Positions 20,904 through 29,170 are shown, counted from the stretch's first letter. The stretch is 32,196 nt of DNA from Duganella radicis (GCF_009720825.1 NZ_WNKY01000059.1:1-32196), one strand, 5' to 3'. Numbers and translations: made by a program. Notes: generated from the letters alone by a model not told the origin.

Positions 20904-21039
20904 TATAATGTTCGGCTGTAGTAAATGTAGTGGACTCGCATCCGCTGCACAAACAAGTGAGAGCAGGCATCTAAGCGTGACACTGGGTCGCCACCTGTAA
21001 TCCTGTTTAATAGGAGCTGTCCGAGAGGGCAGAATATCT
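20904..21039 (+). promoter_or_regulatory. rpmI-rplT promoter and 5' leader, possible L20 control region
   Basis: A perfect TATAAT (20904-20909) lies 14 bp past the infC terminator; the -35 region (near 20881) is poor and overlaps the terminator arm. About 120 bases of leader follow before rpmI, with no ORF of note. In many bacteria L20 represses rpmI-rplT through leader structure, so such a role is plausible; I could not confirm a fold. Confidence 0.5.
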
Positions 21040-21237
21040 ATGCCAAAAATGAAAACCAAGAGCTCCGCGAAAAAGCGTTTTCGCGTGCGTCCAGGTGGTA
21101 CCGTTAAGTCGGGTATGGCTTTCAAACGCCACATCCTGACCAAGAAGACGACCAAGAACAAGCGTCAACTGCGCGGCACCCGTAACATCGATGCGACCGA
21201 CGTCCAGCGCGTCTACGCAATGATGCCATCCGCTTAA
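21040..21237 (+). CDS. rpmI: 50S ribosomal protein L35
   Basis: The 65-aa basic product begins MPKMKTKSSAKKRFRVRPGG and ends with TDVQRVYAMMPSA, matching L35 over its whole usual length. The region HILTKKTTKNKRQLRGT is the conserved core. L35 is a late-assembling large-subunit protein. It is followed by rplT after 25 bp. GAGAGGG lies upstream of the ATG. Confidence 0.98.
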   Translation: MPKMKTKSSAKKRFRVRPGGTVKSGMAFKRHILTKKTTKNKRQLRGTRNIDATDVQRVYAMMPSA

Positions 21238-21262
21238 TCTCACACTCATTTAAGGAGCTACT

Positions 21263-21622
21263 ATGCCTCGAGTAAAACGTGGGGTTACTGCGCGTGCCCG
21301 TCATAAAAAAGTACTGAACCTGGCCAAGGGTTACCGCGGCCGTCGCAGCAAGGTATACCGTATTGCCAAGCAAGCAGTGATGCGCGCTGGCCAGTACGCC
21401 TACCGCGACCGTCGTAACAAGAAGCGCGTCTTCCGCCGCCTGTGGATCGCTCGTATTAACGCCGCTTCCCGTGAGCACGGCGTTACCTACAGCGCATTCA
21501 TGAACGGTCTGAAGAAAGCTTCGATCGAACTGGACCGTAAAGTCCTGGCCGATATGGCAGTGATGGACAAGCCAGCGTTCGCTGCGATTGTCAACGTCGT
21601 TAAAGCTAAAATCGCTGCTTAA
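21263..21622 (+). CDS. rplT: 50S ribosomal protein L20
   Basis: The 119-aa product begins MPRVKRGVTARARHKKVLNL and has the conserved GYRGRRSKVYRIAKQAVM, YRDRRNKKRVFRRLWI and the C-terminal DKPAFAAIV. Length is typical. L20 binds 23S rRNA early in assembly and, in many bacteria, represses the rpmI-rplT mRNA. AAGGAG lies 7 bp before the ATG. A terminator hairpin follows, before pheS. Confidence 0.98.
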   Translation: MPRVKRGVTARARHKKVLNLAKGYRGRRSKVYRIAKQAVMRAGQYAYRDRRNKKRVFRRLWIARINAASREHGVTYSAFMNGLKKASIELDRKVLADMAVMDKPAFAAIVNVVKAKIAA

Positions 21623-21648
21623 TTTCTAAGCGCGGATTTACGCAAGAG

Positions 21649-21682
21649 AACGGGGCAAGGGTCAAACCTGTGCCCCGTTTTT
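21649..21682 (+). terminator. Intrinsic terminator or attenuator between rplT and pheS
   Basis: A 9-bp perfect stem AACGGGGCA/TGCCCCGTT (21649-21657 with 21671-21679) with a 13-base loop, then T5. It lies 26 bp after rplT and 22 bp before the pheS start, so it may end the ribosomal unit or tune read-through into pheST. Confidence 0.85.
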
Positions 21683-21704
21683 GATTCAAGGATAAGAAAA
21701 ACGC

Positions 21705-22724
21705 ATGGACTCCCTGGAACAACTCGTCGCCTCAGCAGTGCAGGATTTCGACGCGGCCAAAGACGACGCCGCTGCACTGGAAAACGCCAAAGCCAAATAC
21801 CTGGGCAAGACCGGCCAGATTACCGAATTGATGAAGGGCCTGGGCAAGCTCGATCCTGACGCCAAGAAGGCGCAGGGCGCGCTGATCAACGCCGCCAAGC
21901 AGCAGATCGAAGCCGCGCTGACCGCGCGCCGTGATGCGCTGGCCGAAGCCCAGCTGCAAGCCCGCTTGAACGCCGAGGCGATTGACGTCTCGCTGCCTGG
22001 CCGCGGCCGCGCCGGCGGCGGCATCCACCCGGTGATGCGTACCTGGGAGCGGGTGGAGGCGATCTTCCGCTCGATCGGTTTCGACGTGGCCGACGGCCCG
22101 GAAATCGAGACCGACTGGACCAACTTTACCGCGCTGAACAGCCCGGAAAACCATCCTGCGCGCTCGATGCAGGACACCTTCTACATCGAAGGTAACGATA
22201 CCCAGGGCAAGCCGCTGCTGCTGCGCACCCACACCTCGCCGATGCAGGTGCGCTACGCGCGCAACAACAAGCCGCCGATCAAGGTGATCGCGCCGGGCCG
22301 CACCTACCGTGTCGACAGCGACGCCACGCACTCGCCGATGTTCCACCAAGTGGAAGGCCTGTGGATCGCCGAGAACATCAGCTTTGCCGACCTCAAGGGC
22401 GTGTACCTGAACTTCGTCAAGGCCTTCTTCGAGACCGACGATTTGCAGGTGCGCTTCCGTCCGTCGTACTTCCCGTTCACCGAACCGTCGGCCGAGATCG
22501 ACATCGCGTTTGGCAGCGGTCCATTGAAGGGCCGCTGGCTGGAAGTGTCCGGCTCGGGCCAGGTGCACCCGACGGTGGTGCGCAACTTCGGCCTGGACCC
22601 GGAGAAGTACATTGGTTTCGCGTTCGGCTCCGGCCTGGAGCGCCTGACCATGCTGCGCTACGGGATCAACGACCTGCGCCTGTTCTACGAAGGCGACCTG
22701 CGTTTCCTGAAGCAGTTCAACTAA
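21705..22724 (+). CDS. pheS: Phenylalanine-tRNA ligase alpha subunit
   Basis: The 339-aa product has the N-terminal coiled coil (about 1-90), GRGRAGGGIHPVMRTWE, motif 2 with LLLRTHTSPMQVRYA and VDSDATHSPMFHQVEG, and motif 3 with FGSGLERLTMLRYGI. This is the usual layout and length of bacterial PheS, the catalytic subunit of the alpha2-beta2 enzyme that charges tRNA-Phe. The pheT gene starts 33 bp downstream. AAGGATAAG lies upstream of the ATG. The preceding hairpin may control the pair. Confidence 0.98.
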   Translation: MDSLEQLVASAVQDFDAAKDDAAALENAKAKYLGKTGQITELMKGLGKLDPDAKKAQGALINAAKQQIEAALTARRDALAEAQLQARLNAEAIDVSLPGRGRAGGGIHPVMRTWERVEAIFRSIGFDVADGPEIETDWTNFTALNSPENHPARSMQDTFYIEGNDTQGKPLLLRTHTSPMQVRYARNNKPPIKVIAPGRTYRVDSDATHSPMFHQVEGLWIAENISFADLKGVYLNFVKAFFETDDLQVRFRPSYFPFTEPSAEIDIAFGSGPLKGRWLEVSGSGQVHPTVVRNFGLDPEKYIGFAFGSGLERLTMLRYGINDLRLFYEGDLRFLKQFN

Positions 22725-22757
22725 GACGGACACGATAAAAAGAAAGCTCGAACGAAT

Positions 22758-25184
22758 ATGCAATTCTCCGAAAACTGGCTCCGTACCATGGTCGATCCGA
22801 AGATGACTTCGGATGAACTGGCGCATCTGCTGACGATGTCCGGCCTGGAAGTGGAAGAAGTGGAACCTGTCGCGCCGCCGTTCTCCAACGTGGTGGTGGG
22901 CCATGTGCGCGAAATGACGAAGCATCCGAACGCCGACCGCCTGAACGTCTGCCAGGTCGACGTCGGCACCGGCACCTTGCTCAACATTGTCTGCGGCGCG
23001 CCCAACGTGCGCCCGGGCCTGAAGGTGGTGTGCGCCATGGCCGGCGCCGCGCTGCCGCCGGGCGCCGATGGCAAGCCGTTCCTGATCAAGGTCGGCCAGC
23101 TGCGCGGCGTCGAGTCGCAAGGCATGCTGTGCTCGGCCAAGGAACTGAAACTGTCGGAAGAGGGCAGCGGCCTGCTGGAACTGCCGGACGACGCGCCGGT
23201 CGGCCAGAACTTCCGCGACTACTACGCGCTGAACGACCTCAAGTTCACCATCAAGCTGACCCCGAACAAGGCGGACTGCCTGTCGGTGCTGGGCGTGGCG
23301 CGTGAAGTGTCGGCCCTGACCGGCGTGGCGCTGAACGCGCCGACCTTCCGTCCGGTCGCCGTCAACCTTGATGAAAAACTGCCGGTGAAAATCTCGGCGC
23401 CGGATCTGTGCGGCCGTTTCTCGGGCCGTGTACTCCGCAACTTGAATGCAAAAGCCGCCACGCCGGACTGGATGAAGCAGCGCCTGGAGCGCAGCGGCCA
23501 GCGCTCGGTGTCGGCACTGGTGGACATTTCCAACTACGTGATGCTGGAACTGGGCCGTCCGACCCACGTGTTCGACCTGGCCAAAATCCATGGCGGCCTG
23601 GACGTGCGCTGGGGCCGCAAGGGCGAATCGCTCAAGCTGCTGAACGGCAACACCATCGAGATCGACGAGTGGGTCGGCGTGATCGCCGACGACAAGGAAA
23701 TCGAATCGCTGGCCGGCATCATGGGCGGCGACGCCACCGCAGTGTCGCTGGAGACCGAATCGATTTATCTGGAAGCCGCGTTCTGGTGGCCGAATGCCAT
23801 CCAGGGCCGCGCCCGCAAGTACAACTTCTCGACCGACGCGGCGCACCGCTTCGAGCGTGGCGTGGACTACGCCACCACCGTCGAGCACATCGAGCGCATC
23901 ACCTCGCTGCTGATCGAAATCTGCGGCACGCCGAACACGCAGGTGGGCCCGGTGGATGACCAGATCGTCAACGTGCCGAAGCGCGAGGCGGTCAAGATGC
24001 GCACCGTGCGCGCCCAGAAGGTGATCGGCGTGGCGCTGGACGACAAGGTCATCGCCGACATCTTCACCCGCCTGGCGCTGCCGTTCACGCTGGAGGACGG
24101 CGTGTTCAGCGTGACCGCGCCGTCCTACCGCTTCGACATCGAGATCGAGGAAGACCTGATCGAGGAAGTGGCGCGCGTGTACGGCTTCGAGAACATCCCG
24201 ACCGTGGCGCCAGTGGCGGCCAACACCATGATCATTGCGCCGGAAAACACCCGCTCGCTGTTCGCGGTGCGTCACCAGCTGGCCGACCTCGGCTATCAGG
24301 AAGTGGTCAACATGAGCTTCGTGGAAGCCGCATGGGAGCAGGATTTCGCCGGCAATGGCAACCCGATCAAGCTGCAAAACCCGATCGCCAGCCAGCTGAG
24401 TGTGATGCGTTCGACCCTGGTCGGCAGCCTGGTGGCCAACGTCCGCTACAACCTGAACCGCAAGACCAACCGCGTGCGCGCGTTTGAAATCGGCGCCATC
24501 TACCAGCGCGACGACAACGTGGCCGATGGCCCGCTGACCGTGGCCGGTTATCACCAGCCGAAGCGCGTGGCCGGCATCGCCTATGGTCCGGTGGCGGACG
24601 AGCAATGGGGCCAGCCGACCCGCAATGTCGATTTCTTCGACGTCAAGGCCGACCTGGAGCACCTGTTCGCGCCGCTGCAACTGCGTTTCGTGAAAGCGGA
24701 ACACCCGGCGTTGCACCCGGGCCGCTCGGCGCATGTGCTGCTGGATGGCAAGGTCATCGGCTTCATCGGCGAGCTGCATCCGCGCTGGCTGCAAAAGTAC
24801 GAGCTGCCAAACGCTCCCGTGGTGTTCGAGGTTGAGGTGATTGCCTTGCAGCAACGACCTGTGCCAAAATATGACGAGATTTCCAAGTTCCCGGGCGCGA
24901 CCCGCGACCTGGCTGTGGTAGTCAAGCAAGATGTCCCGGCACAGGATTTGCTGGATGCATTTAATGCTGCCGTGCAAGAGGTTCCACAAGGCAAGATTGT
25001 GCAAGCCATTGTTTTGTTTGATGAATATCGTGGTAAAGGTTTGGAGGCGGACGAAAAATCGCTTGCTTTCCGCTTTAGCTTGCAAGATACTCAAAACACG
25101 CTGCAAGACGATGTGGTGGAGGCCGTGATGGCCGCCGCCGGCGACGCCGCCAGGCAAAAACACGGCGCGCGTCTGCGCACCTGA
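22758..25184 (+). CDS. pheT: Phenylalanine-tRNA ligase beta subunit
   Basis: The 808-aa product has the tRNA-binding OB domain (about 40-150, with HPNADRLNVCQVDVG and NIVCGAPNVRPG), the B3/4 editing domain (TPDWMKQRLERSGQRSVSALVDISNYVMLELG), the B5 domain (VGPVDDQIVNVPKREAVKMR onward), the pseudo-catalytic core and the C-terminal FDX-ACB domain (KYDEISKFPGATRDLAVVV). Length is typical. It clears Tyr-tRNA-Phe and completes the PheRS tetramer. A hairpin with a T-rich tail follows the stop. Confidence 0.98.
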   Translation: MQFSENWLRTMVDPKMTSDELAHLLTMSGLEVEEVEPVAPPFSNVVVGHVREMTKHPNADRLNVCQVDVGTGTLLNIVCGAPNVRPGLKVVCAMAGAALPPGADGKPFLIKVGQLRGVESQGMLCSAKELKLSEEGSGLLELPDDAPVGQNFRDYYALNDLKFTIKLTPNKADCLSVLGVAREVSALTGVALNAPTFRPVAVNLDEKLPVKISAPDLCGRFSGRVLRNLNAKAATPDWMKQRLERSGQRSVSALVDISNYVMLELGRPTHVFDLAKIHGGLDVRWGRKGESLKLLNGNTIEIDEWVGVIADDKEIESLAGIMGGDATAVSLETESIYLEAAFWWPNAIQGRARKYNFSTDAAHRFERGVDYATTVEHIERITSLLIEICGTPNTQVGPVDDQIVNVPKREAVKMRTVRAQKVIGVALDDKVIADIFTRLALPFTLEDGVFSVTAPSYRFDIEIEEDLIEEVARVYGFENIPTVAPVAANTMIIAPENTRSLFAVRHQLADLGYQEVVNMSFVEAAWEQDFAGNGNPIKLQNPIASQLSVMRSTLVGSLVANVRYNLNRKTNRVRAFEIGAIYQRDDNVADGPLTVAGYHQPKRVAGIAYGPVADEQWGQPTRNVDFFDVKADLEHLFAPLQLRFVKAEHPALHPGRSAHVLLDGKVIGFIGELHPRWLQKYELPNAPVVFEVEVIALQQRPVPKYDEISKFPGATRDLAVVVKQDVPAQDLLDAFNAAVQEVPQGKIVQAIVLFDEYRGKGLEADEKSLAFRFSLQDTQNTLQDDVVEAVMAAAGDAARQKHGARLRT

Positions 25185-25208
25185 GCATTGCATTTTTAAC
25201 CAATCGGG

Positions 25209-25240
25209 AGTCCGGCCTGTGCCGGACTTGTTCATTTTTA
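25209..25240 (+). terminator. Intrinsic terminator after pheT
   Basis: An 8-bp perfect stem AGTCCGGC/GCCGGACT (25209-25216 with 25221-25228), loop CTGT, then a T-rich tail. It overlaps the outermost possible ihfA start (GTG 25219). Confidence 0.75.
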
Positions 25241-25674
25241 CTATAAGGCAGGGCTGGAAAATTAATAACAACGACGTTGATTCCGCCGTACTCCAATCCG
25301 CATTGGCTGCCGATTTGCACCGGGCCATGCAGGTTGCCAAAGTGCGCCAGGATGCGGAAAAAGATTTGCCCACGCTGACCAAGGCGGAGCTGGCCGAACT
25401 GTTGTTCGAGCAAGTCGGCCTCAACAAGCGTGAAGCCAAGGACATGGTCGAGACCTTCTTTGACGAGATCCGCAACGCGCTGGAGCGCGGCGAGGCCGTC
25501 AAGCTGTCCGGTTTCGGCAATTTCCAGCTGCGCGACAAGCCGCAGCGGCCGGGCCGCAACCCGAAAACCGGCGAGGAAATCCCGATCACGGCGCGTCGCG
25601 TCGTGACCTTCCACGCCAGCCAGAAGCTCAAGGGCATGGTGGAAGAGAGCAATCCGATGGCGCGCGCCGCCTGA
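25219..25674 (+). CDS. ihfA: Integration host factor subunit alpha
   Basis: The conserved part runs from DLPTLTKAELAELLFEQVGL through LSGFGNFQLRDKPQRPGRNP and TGEEIPITARRVVTFHASQK, the DNA-bending HU/IHF fold. The frame is open from GTG 25219 (151 aa), but that start lies inside the pheT terminator hairpin. The first good ATG is 25327, giving 115 aa; the usual IHF-alpha is about 100. The stretch between (NNNDVDSAVLQSALAADLHR) looks like protein, so the real start may be a rare codon near 25260 (ATT), with AGGCAGGG upstream. I report the maximal extent. IHF bends DNA for recombination, replication and sigma54 promoters. merR follows by 16 bp. Confidence 0.93.
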   Translation: MPDLFIFTIRQGWKINNNDVDSAVLQSALAADLHRAMQVAKVRQDAEKDLPTLTKAELAELLFEQVGLNKREAKDMVETFFDEIRNALERGEAVKLSGFGNFQLRDKPQRPGRNPKTGEEIPITARRVVTFHASQKLKGMVEESNPMARAA

Positions 25675-25690
25675 CAGGAGCTAAGCCGCA

Positions 25691-26095
25691 ATGAACGATC
25701 GTCTCGCCAAGTCCGAACTGGTCGTCCTGCCGCCGATTCCGGCCAAGCGCTACTTCACCATCGGCGAAGTGAGCGAGCTGTGCGGCGTGAAGCCGCATGT
25801 GCTGCGCTACTGGGAGCAGGAGTTCACCCAGCTCAAGCCGGTCAAGCGCCGTGGCAACCGCCGCTATTACCAGCACCACGAGGTGCTGCTGATCCGCCGC
25901 ATCCGCGAACTGCTGTACGAGCAGGGCTTCACCATCAGCGGCGCCCGCAACAAGCTCGACAGCCGCAATTATGTCGGCGCCGAGGACACTGCGGACGTCA
26001 ACGGCGCGGCGCCGCCAGCCGTTCCGCCGCCACTGGACCGCGAGTTTGTCCGCGCCGAATTGCTGGCTATACTCAGCATATTGAAGAGCGACTAG
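25691..26095 (+). CDS. MerR family transcriptional regulator
   Basis: The 134-aa product has an N-terminal MerR winged helix-turn-helix (about 20-88: RYFTIGEVSELCGVKPHVLR, YWEQEFTQLKPVKRRGNRRY, YEQGFTISGARNKL). The C-terminal part is short (about 45 residues), without the Cys residues of metal-sensing members or a large ligand domain. This gene is commonly found directly after ihfA in betaproteobacteria; its target is not known to me. AGGAG lies 9 bp before the ATG. Spacing of 16 bp from ihfA suggests co-transcription. Confidence 0.9.
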   Translation: MNDRLAKSELVVLPPIPAKRYFTIGEVSELCGVKPHVLRYWEQEFTQLKPVKRRGNRRYYQHHEVLLIRRIRELLYEQGFTISGARNKLDSRNYVGAEDTADVNGAAPPAVPPPLDREFVRAELLAILSILKSD

Positions 26096-26196
26096 GGTCG
26101 CGCACTGCTGGCGCAAAGCGCGGCTGGCGATATGATTGCTGCTATACTTTCAATATTATTCGATTATCAGCGCAAGCTGATGCACGGTGGCGGATA

Positions 26197-26213
26197 GCCC
26201 GGCACGACCGGGC
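26197..26213 (+). promoter_or_regulatory. Hairpin just upstream of the LuxR-type regulator start
   Basis: GCCCGG/CCGGGC (26197-26202 with 26208-26213) with a 5-base loop ends 8 bp before the GAGGAAA ribosome-binding site. It has no T run, so it is not a terminator; it could influence translation. A possible -10 element TATACT lies near 26142-26147 with no clear -35. The stretch 26096-26229 holds no gene. Confidence 0.3.
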
Positions 26214-26229
26214 ACGACGAGAGGAAACA

Positions 26230-26862
26230 ATGATACGCGTTGCCATTTGTGACGACCATCAAATTGTAAGAGCGGGCTTTAAACAGATTTTTTCGTCCTC
26301 GGATGACTTCGAGGTGGTGGCGGAAGCCGGGACCGGCCGCGAGGCGCTGGATATCGCCCGCCGCGAAATTTGCGATGTGCTGCTGCTCGATATCGCCATG
26401 CCCGACCAAAGCGGTATCGACACCTTGCGCACGATTCGCCAGGGCCAGCCCGACCTGCCGGTGCTGATACTGTCCGGTTATCCGGCGCAGCAGTACGCGC
26501 TCAACCTGTTCAAGATGGGCGCCAACGGCTACCTGAACAAGGAATGCGAGGCGGATGAGCTGATCACGGCTGTGCGCACTGTGTACCAAGGGCGCCGTTA
26601 CGTCAGCTCGCAGGTGGGCGAGCTGCTGGCGCAGAGCTTCGACCGCGACCCGAACACGGCGCTGCACACCGAGTTGTCGGACCGTGAGTTCCAGGTGTTC
26701 CTGCGGCTGGCGCGCGGCGCCACCGTGTCCGACATCGGCGTGGCGCTGTCGCTGAGCATCAAAACCGTCAGCACCTACCGCACCCGCATCATGGAAAAGA
26801 TGGGCATGCAGTCCAACTCGGACCTGACCTACTACGCCATGAAAAATAATCTGTTAGATTAA
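26230..26862 (+). CDS. LuxR/NarL-type response regulator
   Basis: From ATG 26230 (GAGGAAA 4 bp upstream) the product is 210 aa. The receiver domain (1-120) shows the acid pocket CDDH, phospho-acceptor Asp54 in LLLDIAMPD, Ser in ILSG and Lys in LNKE. The output domain (about 145-208) is a LuxR helix-turn-helix: LSDREFQVFLRLARGATVSD, then IGVALSLSIKTVSTYRTRIM. It would be phosphorylated by a histidine kinase and bind DNA. The gene for a HisKA_3 kinase follows after 83 bp on the same strand, and such kinases pair with NarL-type regulators, so they are probably partners. The regulated genes cannot be read from sequence. Confidence 0.94.
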   Translation: MIRVAICDDHQIVRAGFKQIFSSSDDFEVVAEAGTGREALDIARREICDVLLLDIAMPDQSGIDTLRTIRQGQPDLPVLILSGYPAQQYALNLFKMGANGYLNKECEADELITAVRTVYQGRRYVSSQVGELLAQSFDRDPNTALHTELSDREFQVFLRLARGATVSDIGVALSLSIKTVSTYRTRIMEKMGMQSNSDLTYYAMKNNLLD

Positions 26863-26945
26863 GGTCCGCACGCTTGCAGTGTGCGGCAACGCACTGATTT
26901 TTCTTCCAGTCTATAATTTGCATGCCTACACTGTGAAGGAAATGG

Positions 26946-28487
26946 ATGTATTTTACCGTCGAAACAGCGCCACAACATCGCTTGCCGCTGTACAAGACCG
27001 TCTTGTGCGTGACTTGCGCGTTGCTGCTGATCGTCAACGGTTTCAGCCTGTTCCACAACTTGCAAGCGCTGCGCGGGGCCCAGCTTCAGCTCAGCCAGAC
27101 GGCGCGCGTGGCCGACCGCTTGCAGTATCTGAACGTGCTGGTGCTGGATGCCGAGAGCAGCATGCGCAGCTATTTCCTGTCCGGCCGCGACGCCTACCTG
27201 GGGCCGACCCGCACCGCGCTGACTGACAGCGAGACCGAATTCAAGGAACTGGAAAAGCTGCTGGCTGACAGTCCGTCGCAGCTCAAGAATCTGGCCCAGT
27301 TGCACACGCTGGTGCGCCGCCGCCTGAGCATCATGAGCCAGGCGCTGGATGTCTACCGCGACGGCGGCTTGCAGGAAATCGTCAAGATCGCCAAGCTCAG
27401 CGACGACCGCGCCAGCATGGACGAGATCCGTCTGCTGGTGGTGATCATGGAGCAGGAGCAGAACGAAACCCTGAACGCGCGCAACGCCATGTTCTACCAG
27501 GAGTACCAGAAGGCGGTGCTGCTGGGCGTGGGCATCAATGTGGTGGCCATCCTGGTCCTGATCATGTTCTACCAGATGGTGCGGCGCAGTTTTGCGCACC
27601 GTGCGGCGGTGGAGCATGCGCTGCAAGCGTCCAATGAAAACCTGGAATCGACCGTGCAGCAGCGTACCGAGCAGTTGTCGGTGCTGTCGCGCCACCTGAT
27701 CAGCATCAGCGAGGAAGAGAAGGTGCGGTTGTCGCGCGAACTGCATGATGAGCTGGGCGCCAACCTGACCTCGATCAGCATGGACATCGCGGCCGTGACC
27801 CAGCAATTGCGCACCAGCCACCCGGAACTGGCGGCGCAGCTCAAGCGCGCACGCGGCACGCTGGTGGAAACGGTGGAAATGAAGCGCCGCATCGTCGAGA
27901 ACCTGCGACCCAGCTTGCTGGATAACTTGGGCTTGTGCGCGGCCATTGAAAGCTATTGCGAGGAATTCAGCCGCCTGTCGCAGGTGCGCTGCGACTGCAA
28001 TGTGGCGGCCGACATGGAAAGCATGACGCGCCACTCGGGCGATTTGTCGATCGCACTGTTCCGCATCGTGCAGGAATCACTGACCAATATCCGCAAGTAC
28101 GCCAAGGCCAGCCGCGTGACGGTGACCTTGAATCGCAGCGGGGATGGCTTGATGCTGCGGATTATTGACGACGGCATCGGCATCGCCTCCGACACCATCA
28201 TCAAGCCGATGTCGCACGGACTGCTGGGCATGCGCGAGCGCGCCTTGCTGCTGGGCGGCACGCTGAATATCCGCCGCGGCCGCAACGATACCGGTACCTG
28301 CATTGAAGTGGCGATTCCGCTGCGCGAGCGGACGCCGGTGGCCGAACAGCGGGTTGAATTGCCGCCGGCCATTTCCGAAGTGATCAGCAGCGCGCTACAT
28401 CAACGCGCAGACGATCAAACTCCGTCTTCGCCACCTTATAGCACTCGCCCGCGTACGCCTCCAAGCCTGAGCGATCAAGCACAGTGA
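26946..28487 (+). CDS. Sensor histidine kinase, CHASE3-like sensor and HisKA_3 core
   Basis: The 513-aa product has a membrane helix at about 18-38, a periplasmic helical domain (about 40-188, with LDAESSMRSYFLSGRDAYL typical of CHASE3), a second helix at about 189-211, a coiled linker, then HisKA_3 with SRELHDELGANLTSI, where His267 is the phospho-site, and an HATPase domain (FRIVQESLTNIRKYAKAS, RIIDDGIGI, GLLGMRERALLLGG). It would phosphorylate the LuxR-type regulator encoded just upstream. The last about 35 residues (from HQRADDQTP) are Pro/Ser-rich and not part of the kinase fold. Their codons overlap the end of the convergent Crp/Fnr gene (28384-28487). GAAGGAAATGG lies upstream of the ATG. 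Confidence 0.93.
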   Translation: MYFTVETAPQHRLPLYKTVLCVTCALLLIVNGFSLFHNLQALRGAQLQLSQTARVADRLQYLNVLVLDAESSMRSYFLSGRDAYLGPTRTALTDSETEFKELEKLLADSPSQLKNLAQLHTLVRRRLSIMSQALDVYRDGGLQEIVKIAKLSDDRASMDEIRLLVVIMEQEQNETLNARNAMFYQEYQKAVLLGVGINVVAILVLIMFYQMVRRSFAHRAAVEHALQASNENLESTVQQRTEQLSVLSRHLISISEEEKVRLSRELHDELGANLTSISMDIAAVTQQLRTSHPELAAQLKRARGTLVETVEMKRRIVENLRPSLLDNLGLCAAIESYCEEFSRLSQVRCDCNVAADMESMTRHSGDLSIALFRIVQESLTNIRKYAKASRVTVTLNRSGDGLMLRIIDDGIGIASDTIIKPMSHGLLGMRERALLLGGTLNIRRGRNDTGTCIEVAIPLRERTPVAEQRVELPPAISEVISSALHQRADDQTPSSPPYSTRPRTPPSLSDQAQ

Positions 28488-29124
28488 TGTTGCCGCGGCG
28501 GTAGGTGATCAGGCCGTCGTCCTGCAATTTGCCGGCGGCGGCGGTGATGCTTTCGCGCCGCACGCCGAGCATGATGGAGATCATTTCCTGGGTCACTTTC
28601 AGCGCGTTCGATGGCGAGCGGTCCAGGCGGTCCAGCAGCCAGCGGCACAGTTTTTGTTCGATCGAGCTATGACGGCCGCCGACGGCGTTCTGCGCCATTT
28701 GCGCGAACAGCGCGGTGTTGTAGCGCATCAGCAGGGCTGGCAGGGCGCCGCCCTTGGCGAAGGCGTCGCGCAGCGGCTGGGCTTTCATGCGGTAGCCGTA
28801 GCCGGCCGCCTGCACCACGGCGCTGCACATGGCGCGCTCGCCTTCGAACAGCGAGACGCCAACCACGCCTTCATGGCCGACCACGGCGATTTCCGTGGTG
28901 GCGCCGTCTTCCATCACGTACAGCAGGGAAACGATGGCGGTGGTGGGGAAGTGCACATATTCCATCGCGGTGCCGAATTCAAACAGCTCTTTGCCGAACG
29001 GCAGTTGTACCAGTTCCAGGTGTTCGAACAGGGATTCCAGCACGTCGCGCGGCAGGGCTGCAAGCAATTCGTTCTGCTGGGCGCCGCTGACAGAAGCGGG
29101 GCGGGGCGCGAGTTTGGTGGTCAT
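28384..29124 (-). CDS. Crp/Fnr family transcriptional regulator
   Basis: From ATG 29124 the product is 246 aa. The N-terminal cNMP-binding-like beta barrel (about 25-145) includes LVQLPFGKELFEFGTAMEYV and VEDGATTEIAVVGHEGVVGV-type sequence without the Cys cluster of Fnr, so oxygen sensing by FeS is unlikely. The C-terminal winged helix (about 160-235) has ALKVTQEMISIMLGVRRESI, TAAAGKLQDDGLITYRRGNI. This matches a subgroup often seen with two-component genes in betaproteobacteria. TGAGGA lies 7 bp upstream of the ATG, which is why the longer frame from 29301 was rejected. A palindrome covers this ribosome-binding site, suggesting self-control. The 3' end overlaps the convergent kinase gene by 104 bp. 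Confidence 0.92.
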   Translation of the reverse strand: MTTKLAPRPASVSGAQQNELLAALPRDVLESLFEHLELVQLPFGKELFEFGTAMEYVHFPTTAIVSLLYVMEDGATTEIAVVGHEGVVGVSLFEGERAMCSAVVQAAGYGYRMKAQPLRDAFAKGGALPALLMRYNTALFAQMAQNAVGGRHSSIEQKLCRWLLDRLDRSPSNALKVTQEMISIMLGVRRESITAAAGKLQDDGLITYRRGNITVLDRSGLEAYAGECYKVAKTEFDRLRVDVARC

Positions 29125-29130
29125 GGTGTT

Positions 29131-29170
29131 CCTCATAAAGCAAGTTACGTGTTGACGTAACTTTATGAGG
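29131..29170. promoter_or_regulatory. Long palindrome over the Crp/Fnr gene leader, candidate autoregulatory operator
   Basis: Inner arms AGTTACGT (29143-29150) and ACGTAACT (29155-29162) are separated by 4 bases, the geometry of Crp/Fnr-family boxes. Outer arms CCTCATAAAG (29131-29140) and CTTTATGAGG (29161-29170) extend it, sharing two bases with the inner right arm and leaving a CA bulge on the left. The outer left arm contains the Crp gene ribosome-binding site in complement. It could be a protein-binding site, an mRNA hairpin, or both. Confidence 0.65.

Noticed and set aside
21732..25691. A 1319-codon open frame on the minus strand opposite pheS, pheT and ihfA
   Set aside because: It is fully antisense to three certain genes with strong conservation; the translation is rich in His, Arg, Gln and Val without domain motifs. 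GC-rich codon bias in the real genes keeps this frame open.
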